A stretch of 64,000 nucleotides of DNA from Streptomyces sp. MMG1121. GTDB taxonomy: Bacteria; Actinomycetota; Actinomycetes; Streptomycetales; Streptomycetaceae. Location of the stretch: positions 19,219 to 83,218 of the forward strand of contig NZ_LGDV01000194.1 in NCBI RefSeq assembly GCF_001280015.1. Direction: 5' to 3'. Each line of letters begins with the position of its first letter. Position 1 is the stretch's first letter. This document shows, in pieces, positions 62,385 to 64,000 of this stretch. The notes beneath the pieces were generated by a model. It saw only the letters and a list, made by a program, of their open reading frames with translations. It was not told the DNA's origin and did no database searches. The position numbers were made by a program, and so were the translations under genes.

Positions 62385-63247
62385 CACCGTGTCCTACATG
62401 GTCAGTTGGTCGTTGGCCAGGTCATGGAGAGTGGGCGCTGGGGATGGATCGTGCCGGATGGCTTGTGGGAGATCGCCAGCCCTTTGCTGCCACCGGCGCG
62501 GGTGCGGCCGCAGGGCGGCGGGGTGGCCAATATCGATGATGAGGCGGTGTTCGCGGCCATCATCTACGTCCTGGTCAGCGGCTGTGCCTGGCGGGCTCTG
62601 CCACCGTGCTTCGGGGCGTCGAAGTCCACGGTGCACCGCCGGTTCCTGATCTGGTCGCGTGCGGGTGTCTGGGGACGGCTGCACCAGAAGGTGCTCGAAC
62701 TCCTCGCCGGCCAGGGCCTGGTCGACCTGTCCCGGGCGGTGCTGGACTCCGCTCACGTCCGCGCCCAAAAAGGGGCGAACTTGCAGGTCCGTCGCCCGTG
62801 GACCGGGGCAAGCCGGGCTCCAAGATGCACGTCCTGTCCGACGCGAACGGACTGCCCCTACGCGTCGGACTCTCTGCGGCGAACACCCACGACAGCCTCG
62901 GACTGAAGCCGATGGTTGCCCATTTCCACGTAGGACACGAGTCCCACAGCGACCATTCCAAGCCCCAGCGGCTGCATGCCGACAAAGCGTACGACGTTCC
63001 TGACCTGCGGCGATGGCTGCAAAGCCAGCACATCGGCGTCCGCATCGCCCGCAAAGGAATCGACTCAAGCGAACGACTGGGCCGCCGCCGGTGGGTCATC
63101 GAGCGCACCATCTCCTGGCTGACCGGCTACCGCCGCCTGTCACCCCGCTACGAGCGACATCCCCGCAACTACCTGGCATTCCTCGGCCTCGCCGCGGCTC
63201 TCTGCTGCTACAAACGCCTCGGCAAACTGACCATGTAGGACACGGTG
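62385..63247 (+). mobile_element. Second IS5-family element, tandem, sharing TTA
   Basis: Terminal inverted repeats start CACCGTGTCCTACATGGTCAG at 62385 and end with its complement at 63247. The flanks are TTA at 62382-62384 and 63248-63250. The first TTA is shared with the neighbouring IS, so the two elements lie end to end, separated by only three bases. Confidence 0.88.
62424..63238 (+). CDS. IS5-family (IS427-like) transposase made by -1 frameshifting
   Basis: The first frame starts at ATG 62424 and carries the N-terminal domain (LVSGCAWRALPPCFG, STVHRRF, LDSAHVRAQKG). The second, in the -1 frame, ends at 63238 and carries VDRGKPGSKMHVL, LHADKAYDVPD and VIERTISWLTGYRRL (the DDE Glu). The frames join at AAAAAGGGG (62767-62775), a slippery run, so a -1 shift yields a full-length DDE transposase of about 270 residues. 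Frameshifting is known in this group. A disabling indel is the alternative. Confidence 0.85.
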
Positions 63248-63250
63248 TTA

Positions 63251-63531
63251 GTGGGCGTCCCGGCCGAAGAGGTAGTCGGCATGCTCGCGCTGGGTGTGCA
63301 TGGCGTCGCTGGTGACCACGGCTCCGGCCAGGTCTGCCACGGTCTCCAGCAGCGGCCGGAAGCAGGTGATCTCGTTGGTCTTCTCGCCGATGTCGAGCTG
63401 GGCGAGGGCCTGGCCGGTGTGTGGTCGAGGGCTGCGAGCAGGTGGATCTTGCGGCCTCCTGCCCTGGCGGCGCCGCGCAGGCTCTTCCCGTCGACCGCCA
63501 GGCCGCGCAGCCGGCTGCCGGTGGGGCTGCG
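63251..63531 (-). pseudogene. ISAs1-family transposase fragment
   Basis: Two minus frames together read [27 protein letters not shown], then [18 protein letters not shown] and [14 protein letters not shown], the typical central part of ISAs1 (H-repeat) transposases. A frame change near 63420 and truncation at the IS boundary (63250) show it is dead. It has been cut by the adjacent IS5-type element. Confidence 0.75.
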
Positions 63532-63765
63532 CCGGTCTACCTTCTTGCGCAGATGGGCGTTCTCCGCCTCCAACGGCGTCGGCGGCTCGGCCGGCACCTT
63601 GGCCCGGCGTCCCCGCGGCCGGCTCGCGCCGGCTGCCCGGACCCAGTTCCGCAAGGTCTCGGGATTGATTCCCAGATCGGCAGCGACCTGCCAGACCGTC
63701 GCCTCGGGCCGCGACTGGTACGGCGCGACCGCGTTCGCCTTGAACTGCGGCGGATAGTTCTTCAT
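63532..63765 (-). pseudogene. IS3-family OrfA fragment
   Basis: ATG 63765 begins [17 protein letters not shown] and continues [18 protein letters not shown], the HTH of IS3-type OrfA, ending at the [11 protein letters not shown] leucine zipper. The frame then runs directly into ISAs1-type sequence, so the OrfA end and OrfB are missing. Two different ISs have been fused by recombination. Confidence 0.7.
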
Positions 63766-63771
63766 GACCAC

Positions 63772-64000
63772 GAGATGCCCGTTCTCGGATCCCCAGGATC
63801 CAGTGTCTCGCGTGCCCAGGATCTACGGTCAAGGCCCGCGGTCGTGGTGGGGCCGGGTGCTGTGTGTGTCTCGGCGTGGGTGAGCGGGGCGGGTGCGGCT
63901 GGTACGGCTGGGATCTCACCCGTTCGGCGGTTGGGAAACGCCGGGAGGGGAGTCACTGGCGAGGGCGGGGGCGGATGTGCCCGCGGGCGGCTCTCGGGTG
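63772..64000. other. Right-edge sequence beyond the IS cluster
   Basis: No gene is supported. The stretch probably contains the former left end of the IS3-type element. Confidence 0.3.

Noticed and set aside
1..64000. CRISPR array, tRNA or rRNA genes
   Set aside because: No regularly spaced direct repeats and no cloverleaf or rRNA sequence were noticed on reading both strands. This was by eye, so a small tRNA could be missed.

Overview
The window is high-GC actinobacterial DNA, almost certainly Streptomyces or a close relative. Evidence: strong G/C third-codon bias, many GTG starts, ATGA/GTGA gene overlaps, and actinomycete-type families (DUF6415-like, HATPase_c_2 regulators, replication-relaxation protein, DUF2637-like protein, LysM-BTAD protein). 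No tRNA, rRNA, CRISPR array, integrase, relaxase or replication initiator was recognised. The gene content fits an accessory region: a large (linear) plasmid, an integrative conjugative element, or a chromosome arm carrying one.

Layout. (1) 1-15150, minus strand: a defence island. From upstream to downstream it reads RAMA-domain protein, broken EVE-like gene, Ser/Thr kinase, DrmD-like SNF2 helicase, 1840-residue N6-adenine-type DNA methyltransferase, and a very large DEAD/DEAH helicase that runs off the left edge. It resembles class 1 DISARM but is not a textbook copy. (2) 15.4-24.4 kb: an IS1380 remnant, a HAD phosphatase, an XRE regulator, a coupled run ending in a tail-anchored HATPase, a coupled cassette (phosphotransferase-like kinase, LDH-like dehydrogenase, HPr-kinase-like P-loop protein), and a second HATPase with a tiny upstream gene. 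(3) 24.6-35.1 kb, plus strand: a Tad/Flp-type pilus operon ending in a LysM-BTAD membrane protein. (4) 35.9-40.4 kb: a MoxR ATPase with a winged helix, a VWA protein with an HExxH motif, and small element-specific genes. (5) 40.5-44.2 kb: a saccharopine-dehydrogenase-like enzyme divergent from a GlxA-type regulator, then frameshifted copies of element genes and a small secreted protein. (6) 44.4-57.3 kb, minus strand: a Gram-positive type IV secretion operon (pilin-like, VirB6-like, PrgI, VirB4, VirD4, replication-relaxation, NlpC/P60 wall hydrolase, DUF2637-like) with a winged-helix regulator downstream and a sigma-like HTH gene upstream. (7) 57.7-60.5 kb: an orphan DNA methyltransferase with a partner gene, and a second winged-helix regulator with the same leader as the first. 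(8) 61.5-63.8 kb: a pile-up of insertion sequences.

How it works together (inference): the Tad and T4SS blocks would build surface and transfer machinery for a mobile replicon. MoxR/VWA may remodel a complex, and the paralogous winged-helix proteins may co-regulate the element through their shared leader. The methyltransferase/helicase island would defend the host or element against phage. The ISs and degraded duplicates mark repeated rearrangement.
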